From: Paraburkholderia sp. LEh10
GTDB taxonomy: Bacteria; Pseudomonadota; Gammaproteobacteria; Burkholderiales; Burkholderiaceae
NCBI RefSeq assembly: GCF_017814945.1
Contig: NZ_JAGIPX010000011.1
Span: forward strand, 62,001-126,000
Length of the DNA stretch: 64,000 bases
Direction: 5' to 3'
The position numbers and the translations under genes are program-made. Under the pieces are notes generated by a model, which saw only the letters and a program-made list of their open reading frames with translations, searched no databases and was not told the DNA's origin. Shown here one piece after another: positions 18,360 through 27,961 of the stretch; position 1 is the first letter of the stretch, and every line of letters begins with the position of its first letter.

Positions 18360-19550
18360 TTACAGAGGGTGCACCCGAAGGGGCAATGTGTCGAGTGTGC
18401 GGAGTGTGTTAATCAAGCGATAGCGCGGCAAACCGCTCAACTCGATCGCGCGAACACGTCGCGATAGTGCGCCTAGAATGGCTTCAGCCTCTTGACGTGC
18501 AATCATTTGCCCGAGACAGAGATGCGCACCATGTCCGAAAGCCCGATGCGCAGCCGCACTGTCCCTGGTCGAGTCATACACATCTGGGTTTTCCCACTTT
18601 CTCGGGTCCCGGTTGGCTGATGCCATGAAGAACGCTATCTTCTTGTCGGCATCCACAGTCACGCCATCGATCTCTGTTTCAGAAACGGCTGTTCGAAAAA
18701 GCACTTGCGCGGGTGACTCGAAACGAAGACCTTCGTCGAAGGCGCTACGCACGGCGGCCGGATTATCTCGAAGTCGAGCAAACTGCTCAGGGTGCCGCGC
18801 CAGTTGATTCAACGTAAGTCCGATGCTAGCCACCGTAGTGTCCGTACCCGCCCGAAAGAAGGAACGCACGTGATACAGCGCCGTGCCTTTGGGGAAGTGA
18901 CCAGCATCTTCAGCTTGATATAGCTGCTCGCCAAAGCCCCCCGGGAGCATTCTCTCCCTTGTCATCGCCTCTGCGTACCAATCCATGAACGGAGCGGCTT
19001 TCTCGGTGGAGCGTTTGAGCCGCTCATTGTCCGGCCCCAGCTGATTGAAGGTCATTTCACCGATCAGCACGAGACGCTCCCTGGGAACGCTCAACCCGAC
19101 CATCCGCGGAAAGACGTCAAGTACAAACTCCTCCGCGATATCTTTGACGCCATCGACTTCGCGAATATCCAGCAAACGGTCGACCACCCGTTCCGCATGC
19201 TCCTCGAATGCGTCCTTCCAGCGGCGTATGACAATTGGTGAGAGGACCTTTTGAAACGCTCCGCGGACATCTGTGTGCTCCGGTGGATCGATCTCGCTGA
19301 CTGATCCCGGCGCACGCCATGCTCCGGGCTGCCTGAGATCGGCGAGCCCTATTCCGGCGGACGACGTAAATCGCTGGTGCTCCGAGGCGACGGCGCACAC
19401 GTCTTTGAAACGCCCGACCGCATAGCAGTCGTGCGAACTCAGGTACACAACCGGTCCAGCCTCTCGCAACACTTCATAGAACGAATACGGGTTCTCGAGT
19501 ACTTCGTCGCTGAACGGATCCGTATCGAGAGTCGCAGGCGAAACTTTCAC
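18360..19550 (-). CDS. cytochrome P450 (bacterial class I)
   Basis: A 396-residue soluble P450. The I helix carries RAGTDTTVAS with the oxygen-activating acid-Thr pair, the K helix has the ExxR motif in EGLRFESP, and the heme loop FGHGAHLCLGQ gives the thiolate ligand Cys345. There is no membrane anchor, as expected of bacterial class I enzymes that take electrons from a 2Fe-2S ferredoxin and a flavin reductase. A matching pair is encoded at 24.9-26.5 kb. It is the first gene of the minus-strand run. Confidence 0.95.
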   Translation of the reverse strand: MKVSPATLDTDPFSDEVLENPYSFYEVLREAGPVVYLSSHDCYAVGRFKDVCAVASEHQRFTSSAGIGLADLRQPGAWRAPGSVSEIDPPEHTDVRGAFQKVLSPIVIRRWKDAFEEHAERVVDRLLDIREVDGVKDIAEEFVLDVFPRMVGLSVPRERLVLIGEMTFNQLGPDNERLKRSTEKAAPFMDWYAEAMTRERMLPGGFGEQLYQAEDAGHFPKGTALYHVRSFFRAGTDTTVASIGLTLNQLARHPEQFARLRDNPAAVRSAFDEGLRFESPAQVLFRTAVSETEIDGVTVDADKKIAFFMASANRDPRKWENPDVYDSTRDSAAAHRAFGHGAHLCLGQMIARQEAEAILGALSRRVRAIELSGLPRYRLINTLRTLDTLPLRVHPL

Positions 19551-19903
19551 AACTTGTCTCCTAGTCTATCGGGTAAACCCTTATATGACACTTCAAATCA
19601 AACGCCCTGAAACATGCCACTCTTAAAACGCTTACGCATCCCTCCTGCATGACATCCCCGCGCGCGCGAGCAGTGCGCTTGCTCGAACCAGCCCCCGCGT
19701 ATGCCCTTGACGCAATGGGTCTATGAATTGTGATATTTCAAGCGCTCGTAAGCTAATAGAAAATCCGGATATCCCTATGCTTTCATCGCTCGCCCGTCAG
19801 CGCGTCGTCCCACTCCGTCTATACTTTCCCCCGTACGAGGAAAGCATCAGCTTGATGTGCGCGTGTGATTCGCTCGTCCAGGTCAATCGGAACAGGAAAC
19901 GAT
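19551..19903. other. divergent promoter region, P450 and YciI-like genes
   Basis: About 350 bases between divergent starts. It should hold the promoters of both the long P450 run and the small YciI-like gene. I cannot point to an operator with confidence. Confidence 0.5.
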
Positions 19904-20194
19904 ATGAAATTTGCACTAGTACTTACAGACAAACCAGACAGCAGCGAGCTGCGCAACGCAACCAGATCCGCCCACATCGAATGGGTTGACCAACGTCTTT
20001 CGCAAGTGGTTACTGGGGGCCCATTGCTGGACAGAGAAGGCAACGTGATCGGCAGCCTGCTTGTCATCGAGGCAGCCGATTTGAAAGAAGCCGAGGATTT
20101 CGCGGCCGCCGATCCTTACCAAAAAGCGGGGCTGTTTGCGTCGACCGTCATCTCCGAGTACAAGGCACTCATCAAGGACGGGAGACGGGCGTAG
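19904..20194 (+). CDS. YciI-like protein
   Basis: A 96-residue protein of the YciI-like dimeric alpha/beta barrel family. It starts MKFALVLTDKPD, has the conserved His in SAHIEWVDQ, the TGGPLLDREGNVIGS turn and the DPYQKAGLF segment near the C-terminus. Relatives include muconolactone-isomerase-like and chlorohydrolase-like enzymes, and such genes are common in aromatic pathways. The ATG at 19904 has a good binding site (aacaggaaac). It is transcribed away from the P450 and is the only plus-strand gene in this cluster. Confidence 0.85.
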   Translation: MKFALVLTDKPDSSELRNATRSAHIEWVDQRLSQVVTGGPLLDREGNVIGSLLVIEAADLKEAEDFAAADPYQKAGLFASTVISEYKALIKDGRRA

Positions 20195-21263
20195 GCGATA
20201 GAAAAAGCAGCTCGATCTGCGTTCACCAGTCGGCGGCCTGAATGATCCGCCGACGCCACGCGCGCGGACTTTGCGGGCAGTCGCAAGAGAAGCGTCTCGC
20301 CACCGACCAGCTACCCTAGCCTAACCGGCTGCCAGGCGTTTCATGGCAGAGTCTGTCGATAAACGATATCTTCGATGCACCCGTCCGTCGCCAAGAACGA
20401 CTCGCGCGATGCGATTATGCGTTGCTTCGGATCAAGGCTCGCCATTCTTGCCGCCAGACGGAAGGAGATCGCCGCCCTCGTCGCACATCACAACTGGCTG
20501 AGTCTCAGAATGATTGACCGGGATGCAGCGTTGAGATCAACGTGCACCGAGATCTCACGGATTACGTGGATCAGCGTCGTTGCAATGGATCGATGCTGAG
20601 ACCAGCGCCGCTCTGGTCGTCTCTCGCGGTCGACTCGTTTCCGGAATCTACATCGCCACATGCAAGACCAAAACGGCGCCCACTGCCTAGGTCGCAATGC
20701 AAGTCGGCCAACGCTCAATCGCAAAACGGCTGCCCCTCAAACAAGGCCATTCGAAGCGGCTGTCATGTGAACTTGGGCTTATCTCGCTCGTCGACCGCAC
20801 GGCTTCGATCATCACCGACCAACATCCTCCGCATCTTGTCCCAGCCTGGCCGGCAAGCAAGGAACAGTCGCCGGAAGAGACGAACGCTATATGCATCGCT
20901 ATGCGCGGACGGCGCGACAACTCTGAACCGACGGAAGCGACCAACGAGCGCATCGCCTTGCAGCGCAGCAATACTGGCACTCGTCTGCCATGGACCAACG
21001 GCGGCGAGACGTCGCGAGTCCTCTTGCAGATCAACACGCATCCTAGAGACGTTCACGTCGGCAATGCATTGAGCTGGAATCAAGCTATCGAAGGGCCGCA
21101 GAACAACCCATGCGTTGCCCGCTCCCTCTTGACTCGGGATACGGCGAACGTCATCCTTGGGTGACGTTCGTCTACCCAGCACTTAACCGCGCGGCCCATC
21201 CAAAGAATCCCCTCCTCGCGGAGAGAGCGAATTTGATCGATGAACAACGGACACCTAGCCTGC
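20195..21263. other. 1-kb region without a secure gene
   Basis: Several frames are open on both strands, but they compete with each other, none has a ribosome binding site, and none matches a family I know. The composition is consistent with decayed coding sequence. It separates the YciI-like gene from DoxX. A strong hairpin at 21145-21170 is listed separately. Confidence 0.4.
21145..21170. terminator. 9-bp perfect hairpin
   Basis: The arms cgaacgtca and tgacgttcg flank an 8-base loop. It lies about 95 bases past the stop of DoxX in the direction of minus-strand transcription and could end the VOC-to-DoxX transcript. There is no T-run on either side, so it may instead be a protein-binding dyad. 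Confidence 0.4.
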
Positions 21264-21722
21264 TCACTGTCCGGTGCCTGCGGCAAATCCCGGGGCAGGC
21301 CTTACCAGAGCGCTACGCGCGACAAACCAGAGCCCGCCCAGAATCGCGCAATTCTTTAGAAAGTGTACGGTTTGCCCGATTTTCTGCGCTCCCTCAACTG
21401 CCCAAAACTGATGAAAGAGGATCGCCGTCAACAGCGTCAGACCCGCGAGCAAGGCGCAAACAGCTACAACGCGAAATCCGAATACCAAGGCGATCGATGC
21501 ACCCAGTTCGACCGCGATACAGAGTCCGGTAGCCACAGCAGGCAACGGAAAGCCGACAGCGCTTAGCCGGCTCACAACTGCTCCGGGATCCAGTAGCTTG
21601 CCAACGCCGCTGTAAAAGAAAAGCACAGCGACCAGGATACGCGCTACAACGTCCAGCGTCCCGATCAGCACAAGCGCCTTTGCACTGGACGCGAATGTAG
21701 GATCAAAAGATTGATTTTCCAT
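21264..21722 (-). CDS. DoxX-family membrane protein
   Basis: A 152-residue inner-membrane protein with four hydrophobic helices and the DoxX-type start of helix one, RILVAVLFFYSGVGKLLDP. DoxX proteins often accompany oxidative and catabolic genes and are linked to thiol or quinone redox, but a precise activity is unknown. It is the last clear gene of the minus-strand run that includes the porin. Confidence 0.88.
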   Translation of the reverse strand: MENQSFDPTFASSAKALVLIGTLDVVARILVAVLFFYSGVGKLLDPGAVVSRLSAVGFPLPAVATGLCIAVELGASIALVFGFRVVAVCALLAGLTLLTAILFHQFWAVEGAQKIGQTVHFLKNCAILGGLWFVARSALVRPAPGFAAGTGQ

Positions 21723-21903
21723 TTAAATCTATACCCTAAGTCAATGAAAATATGAGGAGCATGCAGCAGCCCGCGCAGCGCTTCAAACACGCTCCTCCGG
21801 AGTCGCGCGGTCACATATGGAACGAATCGCCTGTTAGCGAGACAAAACTCAAAGCATTTCGGGCACCCTGCTGTCTCCTTTAGAGTTTTCCCTCATTTCC
21901 GCT

Positions 21904-23091
21904 CTAAAACTTATGTTTAAGGGCGACCCGAACAAGAAACTGATGATTATTTGTCGAGTCGCCCTGAAGAGTAATGTTCGCTACCGCCGGGGCTCCAGTC
22001 GACGATGTCCCCGAGGCATGCTGCCACGCCACAGTGAGGTAGACGTCGGTCCGCTTCGATAGCAGGTAGTCAGTCATGAAACTCACTTGATGATAGTGTT
22101 GATTCCCGAGCGTTGTACCGTCGGTCGCGGTCACCCCTGAGCTAGTCAGATAATCGTATGCGGCCGCGAACAAAATCTCGGGGCGTAAAAAATATTTTGC
22201 ACCGACGTCAATGTTGCTGAAGTGCGCCGCCTGTCCCCGGAGTCGCCCCCCCAAATTTGCATACTGGGTGTTAGAGTAGGAAGAGATCAACGTGACCGCG
22301 TCTAGATTGATGGTCGCACCTATAATCGCACTTTGAAATGCTTGGGCGCTCTGGTAGCCGCTATTGAGCGAGTAGGCAAGCGCAGAGGCTCCGTTTGCGT
22401 TGCCAGTGAAGTACCCTGATCCAGGAGTCGAGGAACTGGGATTTTTGAAATACAGAAACGCCGCACCGAGAGAAACCAGGCCGTTAGAATAGCCCGCTCC
22501 CAGAGAATACCCGCTATTCGCCGTTATGTTACCTGCAACACCGCCAACACTGTACTCGCCACCAAACGTAAATCCGTTCAGATTTGGACTCATGTAGCGG
22601 ACTGCGTTGTTCGTTCGCCAGTCGTTTGACGCGTTGTCGAGATCACCCGGATGTCCAAACGTCGCAGCGCTAATTTGCCCGGCAATCGTAACCGGTTGCC
22701 CAAAATATACAAGCATGTCGTATTGTCGACCGAGCGTTAAACTGCCGAATCGACTGCTGTTCAAACCAACGAACGATTGTCGTCCGAATGCGGTACCGCC
22801 TTGCGCGAATGTCCCATTGTTCAGGTTTATACCCGATTCGATCGTAAAGATCGCACTCAGGCCGCCGCCGAGATCCTCCGTCCCTTTCATACCCCATCGA
22901 CTGCCAAGTATGCCGCTCACGGAGTCGAGATAGATTTTCTTCCCGCCACTACTACCACCGGTGTTGCTCAGAAACATGATGCCTTCGTCGATGACGCCAT
23001 AGAGTGTCACCTGACTCTGAGCGCTCGCAACTGAAGCAAAACCGGCGAAAGCAACTCCACAGATAACCTTCCATTTGAATTTCGTCTCCAT
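21904..23091 (-). CDS. Gram-negative general porin
   Basis: A 395-residue outer-membrane beta-barrel porin of the Burkholderiales type. The signal peptide covers residues 1-24 with cleavage after ASA, and the mature part starts QSQVTLYGVIDEG. The protein ends in the outer-membrane sorting signal VRVALKHKF with a terminal Phe. It probably admits the pathway substrate, since it follows the MFS transporter, but general porins are not very selective. Confidence 0.95.
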   Translation of the reverse strand: METKFKWKVICGVAFAGFASVASAQSQVTLYGVIDEGIMFLSNTGGSSGGKKIYLDSVSGILGSRWGMKGTEDLGGGLSAIFTIESGINLNNGTFAQGGTAFGRQSFVGLNSSRFGSLTLGRQYDMLVYFGQPVTIAGQISAATFGHPGDLDNASNDWRTNNAVRYMSPNLNGFTFGGEYSVGGVAGNITANSGYSLGAGYSNGLVSLGAAFLYFKNPSSSTPGSGYFTGNANGASALAYSLNSGYQSAQAFQSAIIGATINLDAVTLISSYSNTQYANLGGRLRGQAAHFSNIDVGAKYFLRPEILFAAAYDYLTSSGVTATDGTTLGNQHYHQVSFMTDYLLSKRTDVYLTVAWQHASGTSSTGAPAVANITLQGDSTNNHQFLVRVALKHKF

Positions 23092-23338
23092 CCTTTGTAC
23101 TCCTTATTTTAGATTGTATTGATAGTCGAACAAATTTTTCACACGTCTCTAAGTAACCTTAGACTCCTTCTTTTAAGTCATATGAAAACCGGCGTTTTAT
23201 ACGACAACGAAATACACAATGACTTGTCCATTTCGCAGCTATCCCGATCTATCAATTCAGATGGTGTTGATGCGGGAGGACGACTCGGCGAAAATCGGTA
23301 GATCACCGACATCAGTTTCGCCACCGATGATCTTGAAA

Positions 23339-24616
23339 TCAGCCTAGGTCGTGATTGTGCACCCCAAAGCGTAGGTCTCGTTTTTTGAAGCTGACCATAG
23401 TTAGAGCGGCAATCAGGGCAGCCGCGAGCGCAACCCATAGCGCTCCCACATACGACCCTGTCGAATCAAAGATTCGCCCGAAGACTAATGGTCCCAATCC
23501 AAGCCCCACCGTAAACGCGATCATCAAAAACCCGAATATTCTCCCCAGATGCGCGACGCCGAATATTCGAGAGGAGATGTATCCCAACGCATCTACCTCC
23601 GCCCCAAGGCCAATGCCCAACAACGCCGCGGCTAGGAACGATGAAACCGCGACAGGTAATGGAGACAGCAGCGACACGAAGGCAAGAGCCGGTGCAAGGA
23701 AAATCGCCGCCGTTAGCAGAGTTGCAAAAACGTGATCCAAAAATCGTGCCAATGCAATCCTTCCCAAGATCATGGCGCCGCCCATTACCGACATCGCGAA
23801 GGCGGATTTTTGCGAGCTGACCCCGGAATCCGTCAACATCATTGGAAGACTGTTAGCGCCGCCACTAATGGCAATTGAAATCGCCAAGAAAGCGAGAGAA
23901 AGCTTCCAGAAATTCAGAGTCAAGATGGCGGACCCAAGCGTTACGTCGCCTCCTTCTCCTCGCCGCACTACCGGGCTTAGCGTCTTACGAGGAGGGTCCC
24001 GCACCAAAAACACAGTCGCTATTAATCCGAGAACTACAACGATGACGCCAAGCGCCATGTACGCATTTCTCCAACCTAGTTTCAGAATGAGTGCTGCCGC
24101 TATTGGCGGTAGCAAGGCCGTACCCACTCCACCGAGCGCCAGGCTTATACTCAGGGCCATTCCTCTCTTCTTGTCAAACCAACCGGATATCATTTGTACG
24201 GTTGGTAGTGGCGTGAGCCCAAAAGCCGCCAAGCTTGCAATGAACATCAGGACGGCGAAGCTTGCGGGCGAGACAGCGAAGTGACCTAGCGCAGCAAGTG
24301 CCGCCCCGAATGCCACCGAGGAAAGCAGCGATATTCGTCTCCCACCGAACGCCTCGACAGCCAATCCAACAAGGGGGTACAAGATGGTTATAGCGATATT
24401 TGCCGGCAATCCAGCCGAAGCAATCGTACCGCGTGGCCAACCGGTATCGACCGAGATCGCTTTCGTAAATACGCCCGCCGTATAGTATAGAACCGGGCCT
24501 AAATTGATGAACATGAGCAACCCCGAGCCCACGACGACCTTCCACGCGTGATCAACGTCGGCAACCGATGACGTTGCCGCTTGAAACGGGTTAAGCTTTT
24601 CTGATCTTTGTTGCAT
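23339..24616 (-). CDS. MFS transporter, copy 1
   Basis: A 425-residue twelve-helix carrier resembling monocarboxylate or oxalate/formate-type MFS proteins. It has the loop SGWFDKKRGMALSISLALGG after helix four and GLGAEVDALGYI in the C-terminal half. Its closest visible relative is the gene at 51336-52604: long blocks such as VVVGSGLLMFINLGPVLYY are identical. It lies between the ferredoxin reductase and the porin genes, so it probably imports that cluster's substrate. Confidence 0.9.
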   Translation of the reverse strand: MQQRSEKLNPFQAATSSVADVDHAWKVVVGSGLLMFINLGPVLYYTAGVFTKAISVDTGWPRGTIASAGLPANIAITILYPLVGLAVEAFGGRRISLLSSVAFGAALAALGHFAVSPASFAVLMFIASLAAFGLTPLPTVQMISGWFDKKRGMALSISLALGGVGTALLPPIAAALILKLGWRNAYMALGVIVVVLGLIATVFLVRDPPRKTLSPVVRRGEGGDVTLGSAILTLNFWKLSLAFLAISIAISGGANSLPMMLTDSGVSSQKSAFAMSVMGGAMILGRIALARFLDHVFATLLTAAIFLAPALAFVSLLSPLPVAVSSFLAAALLGIGLGAEVDALGYISSRIFGVAHLGRIFGFLMIAFTVGLGLGPLVFGRIFDSTGSYVGALWVALAAALIAALTMVSFKKRDLRFGVHNHDLG

Positions 24617-24934
24617 TTTTCACCGTCGTCCTGTAAAGCAATGTATTCAGATCGCAAACACCCGTCTTTCACCCGAGTATGCGATTTGACCGGTCACCAT
24701 CCCCTCCGGCGACATCAAGCGACCCGAAGTTGTAATCGACTGGTTGCCTTTGGTGACTTCACATAGGGAGAGAAAATCAGAGAAGGCTTCCAATGCTCAC
24801 TGCATTGGAGCCCGACTCGACGGCGTCCGAGTTTATCTTCGGTTCGCGTTTTTGACGTTGTGCGCTTCAGCGCTCATTGAAGTCTCCGTATGTTGTTTTC
24901 TGGTTCCCATCGCACTGCTCCAACGGACGATAAC

Positions 24935-26158
24935 TTAATGGCTAAGGTCCTTAAGAGCCATAGCGGGGTCGCCTAGCAGATTTGGATCGATCACCGCTCT
25001 CTCGACGACCAGCCGTTTGCCTTGCACGAAGTCGCGCGGGGCGTTCACGCAATCAAGCGCAATCACTCGCCCTTCTCTCATGTAAACGACGCTAAAGCTT
25101 CGGGAAATCGGGTCACCCCGTGTCACGACCGCATCGTGTCCCATCGAGAGACCGATAGTCTGCAGCCTCAAATCGTATTGATTGGACCAAAACCATGGCA
25201 CTGCGTCGTATTCGGCGGGAATTCCGGTCACGGTCTTGGCGACCACATTTGCCATGTCATTAGCGTTCTGAACGGACTCCAGTCGGATGTGCATTCCGGA
25301 CGCGAAAGCGTTCACATGTAGTGCACAGTCACCAACGGCGAAGATGTCGTTGAGACTAGTGCGGCACTGCGAATCCACCTTGACACCGTTCCCAGCGTCG
25401 GCGCCTGCAGCGACCAGAGGTTCAACGGCAGGAACAATCCCAACGCCGACGATAATCAGATCGGCCGCAATCAATTCGCCATCGGAAAGGCGCACGCCCG
25501 TCACTCGACCGTCCACTCCTTCGACGTGGTCGATTTTTGTCGCGAGCCTGACGTCCACACCGCGCGCACGATGCTCTGTCTCGAAAAAGCGTGAGAGGGC
25601 CTCGCCGGCGACCCGCGCCAGCACCCTGTCGAGGACCTCCACCACCGTCACCTTTTTTCCGAAATTGCTCAGCACAGCGGCAGCTTCCAAGCCGATATAC
25701 CCGCCGCCAATCACCACAATTGCTTTGGCGGTCCCGAGCTCTTCCCGAAGCTGATCAACGTCCCGCCGTGTTCGGATTGTATGAATGCCAGACAGGTCAT
25801 GCCCGTCACACGAAAGGCGACGTGCGGCACCACCCGTGGCCCATACCAATGCGCCGTAGCTGATGGCAGCACCATCGTCAACCGTGACCGTCTGCGCTTT
25901 CGGGTCGACGCCGGTGACGCGCTTTCCTGTGAGCATCTCTACCTTTCGATCCTCCCAAAAAGCATGCGGTCGAATCAAAATTCGCTCAAACTCTTTCTCG
26001 CCCCCGAGATAATCCTTCGACAGAGGCGGGCGCTCGTAAGGTAGCGTCGGTTCTTCGCCGGCAATTGCAATACTTCCTTTGAAGCCGTTCTGGCGAAGTG
26101 CAATCGCCGTCTGTGAGCCTGCGTGACCGCCTCCAACGATCAACGTATCGAAATGCAC
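24935..26158 (-). CDS. FAD-dependent ferredoxin reductase
   Basis: A 407-residue NAD(P)H:ferredoxin reductase of the putidaredoxin-reductase type. It has two dinucleotide-binding motifs, GGGHAGSQ (FAD, about residues 9-16) and GGGYIGLE (NADH, about 151-158), and the late FAD signature IFAVGDCAL. It would reduce the 2Fe-2S ferredoxin encoded just upstream, which in turn feeds the P450 or the Rieske oxygenase. The start is a GTG at 26158, well supported by ggaggcagcca in front of it. Confidence 0.92.
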   Translation of the reverse strand: MHFDTLIVGGGHAGSQTAIALRQNGFKGSIAIAGEEPTLPYERPPLSKDYLGGEKEFERILIRPHAFWEDRKVEMLTGKRVTGVDPKAQTVTVDDGAAISYGALVWATGGAARRLSCDGHDLSGIHTIRTRRDVDQLREELGTAKAIVVIGGGYIGLEAAAVLSNFGKKVTVVEVLDRVLARVAGEALSRFFETEHRARGVDVRLATKIDHVEGVDGRVTGVRLSDGELIAADLIIVGVGIVPAVEPLVAAGADAGNGVKVDSQCRTSLNDIFAVGDCALHVNAFASGMHIRLESVQNANDMANVVAKTVTGIPAEYDAVPWFWSNQYDLRLQTIGLSMGHDAVVTRGDPISRSFSVVYMREGRVIALDCVNAPRDFVQGKRLVVERAVIDPNLLGDPAMALKDLSH

Positions 26159-26192
26159 TGGCTGCCTCCTTTTCTAGTAGTAGTCACCGCTC

Positions 26193-26510
26193 TTAACTCT
26201 CTGGTGCAATCGTTACTCTGAGCCCGTTCAGCGCCTCGACAAAAGAGATCTGGCAAGCTAAGCGCGAGGCTGGGGTACGATACTCAGAACTGTCGAGCAG
26301 ATCATTTTCGTCCTCGGATATCGACGAAATATGCGAAGCAAAATCTTCATCGACATAGATGTGACACGTGGCACACGAACAGCAGCCCCCGCAAACGGCA
26401 GACAATTCGCCCTTCCCACTATCGCGAATTAGTTCCATAACCGATTGACCTTGCTCACCTTCGATGGCGTGCTCGGATCCGTTTCGGTCGACTACAAAAA
26501 GCACTGGCAT
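26193..26510 (-). CDS. 2Fe-2S ferredoxin, putidaredoxin type
   Basis: A 105-residue electron carrier. The cluster ligands follow C40-x5-C46-x2-C49-x36-C86, the spacing of putidaredoxin and adrenodoxin. Two extra cysteines (C43, C44) sit inside the first loop. The ATG at 26510 has a strong binding site (aaaggagaaag). It is followed on the same strand by the reductase after 34 bases. It is not a Rieske-type ferredoxin, so the P450 is the more obvious partner, though it lies 7 kb away. Confidence 0.93.
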   Translation of the reverse strand: MPVLFVVDRNGSEHAIEGEQGQSVMELIRDSGKGELSAVCGGCCSCATCHIYVDEDFASHISSISEDENDLLDSSEYRTPASRLACQISFVEALNGLRVTIAPES

Positions 26511-26778
26511 TTTTAGACTTTCTCCTTTGCAAAGTATCTGGAGGTCGGGGTCCTCTGCTTCGTCGCATGGCCGTCGCCATAGCGGATTGAAGCAGTCTCG
26601 ACCTTGGTCGCTCGTCGCCTACGATCTCGGCCCCGCCAGCTACTCGATCGCCGTCCCGTTCGCGCGGGTCGGAAGCATCGACGGTCGTGGGGACGCGTAG
26701 CCACATCGGACGGCGCGCGCAAGCTTCTGGATACGATGACGACTAGTGTCTCGAGTGGAAAACTAGCCGATGTCTTCT

Positions 26779-27051
26779 TCACCATCCAATGACGTCCGGG
26801 TTCAACGACGTTAACAATGACATATGGTTCGCGCGGCCCCGATCAGGCGGAAAAACGTGCCACGCACCATTTTCATGTCGAAAAAAACAGAGCGAAACCG
26901 TATCCCCCTCCTGCCGCAGTGCCTCCACCCGCACATATCGCCCGTGCGCACAGCGTGCACGAATAAGCCGCTCTATCCTGGGCGTTGTGGACAAAGTTGT
27001 GGAAAACCATTTTTCAACTATCCATCGCAAGGACATCTCGGCAGGGTTCAT
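26779..27051 (-). CDS. conserved hypothetical small protein, 90 aa
   Basis: A small protein starting MNPAEMSLRWIVEKWF. It has a near-perfect ribosome binding site (aaggagagtcag before the ATG), which argues strongly for a real gene despite its size. It is a basic protein with an RYVRVEA strand and SLCFFRHENGAWHVFPP, resembling small hypothetical proteins I associate with Burkholderia-type genomes. Function unknown. It sits between the oxygenase genes and the ferredoxin, with about 270 bases to the latter that hold nothing recognisable. Confidence 0.65.
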   Translation of the reverse strand: MNPAEMSLRWIVEKWFSTTLSTTPRIERLIRARCAHGRYVRVEALRQEGDTVSLCFFRHENGAWHVFPPDRGRANHMSLLTSLNPDVIGW

Positions 27052-27170
27052 CTGACTCTCCTTAGACTGCGTTTCGTCTGCTGGTGCGATGCCCTTTCGT
27101 GATTGCCCTGCTAAGGCATACGAATATTGACCTCGTGAAATGCCCAGGCATCGTGGCTTTTCACCTAAGG

Positions 27171-27446
27171 TTAAACGGCAGACTTCGCACCGGGCGAACC
27201 AAGTGACAACACCGAAAAGTGTCCTGTCGTTGCATCAGGATAGTTCGGCTCATGCCAAATGAGGTAATCGAAAAAGTAAATCAGGTGATAACGCGAGATT
27301 CGTGTTACGTGCGGGGTTTCAAATCGGTCGAAGACCGGCCGCGGCCTCGGTTTTCCACGCCGCGGCCACGCCAGATACGCTACTGACTGATGCCCGTACA
27401 CGATATGTCGGTTCGGGCAGCCAAGCAGCTCATCGGCCCCATGCAT
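27171..27446 (-). CDS. possible small protein after the Rieske beta subunit
   Basis: A 91-codon frame starting with ATG 11 bases after the beta-subunit stop. The middle reads plausibly (HLIYFFDYLIWHEPNYP), but there is no ribosome binding site and no family match. It may be a decayed gene or chance; the position directly behind the oxygenase is its main support. The rest of the interval 27052-27457 holds nothing else I can name. Confidence 0.3.
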   Translation of the reverse strand: MHGADELLGCPNRHIVYGHQSVAYLAWPRRGKPRPRPVFDRFETPHVTRISRYHLIYFFDYLIWHEPNYPDATTGHFSVLSLGSPGAKSAV

Positions 27447-27457
27447 CAGGAGGACTA

Positions 27458-27961
27458 CTAGAGTGGCACGACGATCGAGTTGTCGATGAGACTCGTGTCA
27501 ATCACACATGTGAGGTCCCCGATTAGATATCCGGTCTCACTGCCCGCTCGCGGCACCAGACGACCATAATACGTACCGACCAGGAACAATTCGGACCGGA
27601 CATCCAACATGGATCTGGCGACAAGAACATTGGCCGAAAACTTTAACTCTTCGGCGTCCGGTTGCACTTGCACATTAGTGACAAAATGCCTCATCACTCG
27701 TGGTGCAAACATCATAAGCTCCGATGCAGCTTTTATTCGGTCCTGCATCGCAGGACGGCCTTCGCATCGCATGATGGGCAACGGTAATCCAGCTAGATAA
27801 TTTTCGCGGGTGACCAGGACATAGTTGGCATCGTCGGTGAACATGTCGATCCATTCACCCAACCGGTCCCCGTCCAGATGGTCCGAATATCTCGCGAGAA
27901 TCCTCGTTGCCGTCAGCTCCCGTAAGATTTTTTCACTCAGGTTTTCGAGGACGCTGCTCAT
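27458..27961 (-). CDS. Rieske oxygenase small (beta) subunit, NagH-like
   Basis: A 167-residue protein of the ring-hydroxylating dioxygenase beta family with the NTF2-like cone fold. Family-typical segments are HLDGDRLGEWIDMFTDDANYVL near residues 28-49 and the late GTYYGRLV strand. It packs against the alpha subunit and is structural. Its ATG overlaps the alpha-subunit stop (ATGA), so the two are co-translated. Length fits the salicylate 5-hydroxylase small subunit. Confidence 0.9.
   Translation of the reverse strand: MSSVLENLSEKILRELTATRILARYSDHLDGDRLGEWIDMFTDDANYVLVTRENYLAGLPLPIMRCEGRPAMQDRIKAASELMMFAPRVMRHFVTNVQVQPDAEELKFSANVLVARSMLDVRSELFLVGTYYGRLVPRAGSETGYLIGDLTCVIDTSLIDNSIVVPL

Noticed and set aside
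20697..21164. Possible HutD-like or other gene in the 1-kb gap (plus frame with LPWTNGGETSRVL)
   Set aside because: Only a short local resemblance; the flanking translation does not follow any family and no start signal is visible.
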